DNA from: Nitrospira sp.
GTDB taxonomy: Bacteria > Nitrospirota > Nitrospiria > Nitrospirales > Nitrospiraceae
NCBI GenBank assembly: GCA_019636875.1
Contig: JAHBWR010000027.1
Location: 1-34,564 of the forward strand
Length of the DNA: 34,564 nt
Reading direction: 5' to 3'
Positions 33,410-34,564 of the stretch are shown in pieces. A program made the translations under genes and the position numbers. Positions within the stretch are counted from its first letter, which is position 1; each line of letters opens with the position of its first letter. A model generated the notes under the pieces. The model searched no databases and had not been told where the DNA came from. It saw nothing but the letters and a program-made list of their open reading frames with translations.

Positions 33410-33985
33410 CTAAACCTGCGTCACCGCCCGCATGAGATCGTGAATGGTCAGGAGACTGATCAGGTGAACCTTTTCTCTTTCCACACGTGCTCTCCCAGCT
33501 TGTTCGAGACGGTCCACAATCACCAGTGCATGATCCACATGAAGGCCTGCTTCTCGTGTGACGCCTACCGCTTTGAGTAGCGACCCCCCGCTCGTGAGTA
33601 CGTCATCCACGATGAGTGCTCGATCGGTCGGACGAATGCTGCCCTCGATTAGTTTTCCCAAGCCATGGTCCTTAGGCTGCTTGCGAACGACGAACGTTCG
33701 CCAAAGACGTTGTGGGGAAGCCGCACAGGCAAAATCAGAAATGGTGACAGCAATGGGGATGGCTCCGAGTTCAAGCCCTCCCAAACAATCGAATGTGATA
33801 TCAGTTAGGGCGTCATAGGCCAGGTGCGCCACCAGACGACGTGCCTCAGGATGTGCCATAAGGGCACGACAATCGACATAAAAAGGGCTGATTTCCCCTG
33901 ATGCGAGTTTGAATCCTTTGTCCCGATCCCATTTAAAAGACTGCGTCTCATGGAATAGTTTCGCCAATTGCTCCTGAACCGTCAC
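33410..33985 (-). CDS. pyrE: Orotate phosphoribosyltransferase
   Basis: PyrE joins orotate to PRPP to form OMP in de novo pyrimidine synthesis, in the cytoplasm. The 191-residue length is typical. The PRPP-binding signature is clear (ALIVDDVLTSGGS, residues 123-135), and so is the flexible-loop region VVRKQPKDHGLGKLIEG with Lys102 and Lys105. The N-terminal KLASGEISPFYVDCR also fits the family. The start is GTG at 33985, supported by a strong GGGAGGA 6 bases upstream. It is convergent with the lipoprotein gene, and its promoter would lie in the 75-base gap before the upstream CbiX-like gene or further upstream. Confidence 0.95.
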   Translation of the reverse strand: MTVQEQLAKLFHETQSFKWDRDKGFKLASGEISPFYVDCRALMAHPEARRLVAHLAYDALTDITFDCLGGLELGAIPIAVTISDFACAASPQRLWRTFVVRKQPKDHGLGKLIEGSIRPTDRALIVDDVLTSGGSLLKAVGVTREAGLHVDHALVIVDRLEQAGRARVEREKVHLISLLTIHDLMRAVTQV

Positions 33986-33991
33986 GATTCG

Positions 33992-33998
33992 TCCTCCC
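33992..33998 (-). promoter_or_regulatory. Ribosome binding site for pyrE
   Basis: GGGAGGA on the minus strand, 6 bases from the GTG at 33985. It decides the use of GTG as the start codon. Confidence 0.7.
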
Positions 33999-34060
33999 GT
34001 TGGCAGGGTCCGGTATGGGCCGGCATTCTACACTGCCTGGAGGACGGCTGGTATACCTTT

Positions 34061-34564
34061 TCACGGGGTCTCGTGGGGGCTTACCGTGGAGAAGCGACGG
34101 ACTTGCTCCGCTAATGTATTGGCGACCAGCTGCAGATCAAATGGCCAGGCATAGCAGAGATCTACCTCGGGATGTTGTGGCCGGAGGTGCTCTAGGATTT
34201 CCGGTATCTCGATTTCAGAATGGGAGCCTCCTGGAGTAAACATCGTGGTCGTCACGGTGATGTGAGTGGCACCCTGTGCGATGAGTGCTTCAACGGCTTC
34301 TTCTAGAGTTGGGGCGCAGAACTCATTGTAGGCGATGCCGAACAAGGCACCATCGAGCTGAGTACGTAGCCGTTCAGCGACAGCCTGAAGTCCTGCCTCA
34401 TACGGATCGGTTGCGGCCGTCCTCGGCCAGCGACGGATCTTCGTATCCAGTTCGATTTCTTCGGGTGACGGTGGTTGTTTGGCTGCACGCCGTTGAGCTT
34501 CCAATCGTTTCAGTCGGGTCACCAAGTCCTGTGGGCAGTCCTTCGGGATACCGCCATGACCCAC
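34061..34564 (-). CDS. CbiX-type sirohydrochlorin chelatase, 5' end cut off by the window
   Basis: At least 167 residues are visible. The reading frame continues past the window edge, so the true start is missing and the first visible codon (GTG) is probably an internal Val of a (V)GHGG motif. CbiX proteins insert cobalt or iron into sirohydrochlorin on the way to cobalamin or siroheme. The visible GHGG near the N-terminus and the late TTTMFTPGGSHSEIEIPEIL, with a conserved His, fit the class II chelatase fold. The role and metal cannot be settled from this fragment. A siroheme role would suit an organism with nitrite or sulfite reductases. It runs in the same direction as pyrE, 75 bases upstream. 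Confidence 0.75.
   Translation of the reverse strand: MGHGGIPKDCPQDLVTRLKRLEAQRRAAKQPPSPEEIELDTKIRRWPRTAATDPYEAGLQAVAERLRTQLDGALFGIAYNEFCAPTLEEAVEALIAQGATHITVTTTMFTPGGSHSEIEIPEILEHLRPQHPEVDLCYAWPFDLQLVANTLAEQVRRFSTVSPHETP

Noticed and set aside
34000..34239. 79-codon + strand open frame near the right end
   Set aside because: It runs antisense to the CbiX-like gene and the pyrE leader and shows no protein-like features.
1..34564. tRNA, rRNA, CRISPR arrays, insertion sequences, prophage or attachment sites
   Set aside because: I looked for tandem spaced repeats, transposase or integrase motifs and tRNA-like cloverleaf or CCA ends and saw none. A covariance-model scan could still find a small RNA I missed.

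Overview
The window looks like a chromosomal segment of a Nitrospira-type bacterium (phylum Nitrospirota). This is an inference. It rests on a complex I cassette with two nuoM genes and no nuoE, nuoF or nuoH, a layout known from comparative genomics as the '2M' or four-pump complex I and, as I recall, typical of Nitrospira. Several very large PAS-rich sensor kinases and the absence of any foreign-looking segment fit this. I see no rRNA, tRNA, CRISPR array, insertion sequence or prophage.

Layout. (1) 103-9608: two adjacent phosphorelay units on the + strand. The first is a 2014-residue kinase with two GAF and eleven PAS domains, overlapping a NarL/FixJ-type response regulator. The second is a membrane-anchored five-PAS protein that has a histidine phosphorylation (DHp) domain but no ATPase domain, overlapping a single-domain receiver. 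(2) 9699-10124: a small membrane protein of unknown function. (3) 10121-14080, minus strand: a PriA homologue whose ATPase motifs are all degraded while its eight zinc-binding cysteines remain, and an exported OmpA-family protein with a recognisable promoter. (4) 14081-14637: a divergent intergenic region holding a perfect inverted repeat just upstream of nuoA. (5) 14638-28469: nuoABCDGIJKLMMN. (6) 28562-33379: a second signalling cluster (CHASE3 kinase, Rcp1-like receiver, receiver-kinase-receiver hybrid), followed by an exported phosphodiester-glycosidase-family protein and a small lipoprotein, all overlapping or nearly abutting. (7) 33410-34564, minus strand: pyrE and the 5'-truncated end of a CbiX-type chelatase gene.

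How the parts work together. The nuo cassette supplies the quinone-reactive arm (B, C, D, I), an iron-sulfur-rich NuoG-like subunit and a membrane arm with four antiporter-like subunits (L, M, M2, N). It lacks the NADH-oxidising module (E, F) and the NuoH heel. The likely reading is a complex that exchanges electrons with a low-potential carrier such as ferredoxin. In a nitrite oxidiser it could run in reverse, using proton-motive force to push quinol electrons uphill for CO2 fixation. NuoL has an extended C-terminal lateral helix that could span an extra pump. The second NuoM lacks the TM7 lysine normally needed for pumping, so the fourth 'pump' may not pump in the usual way. The signalling genes on both sides sense unknown inputs, and nothing in the sequence ties them directly to the nuo operon.
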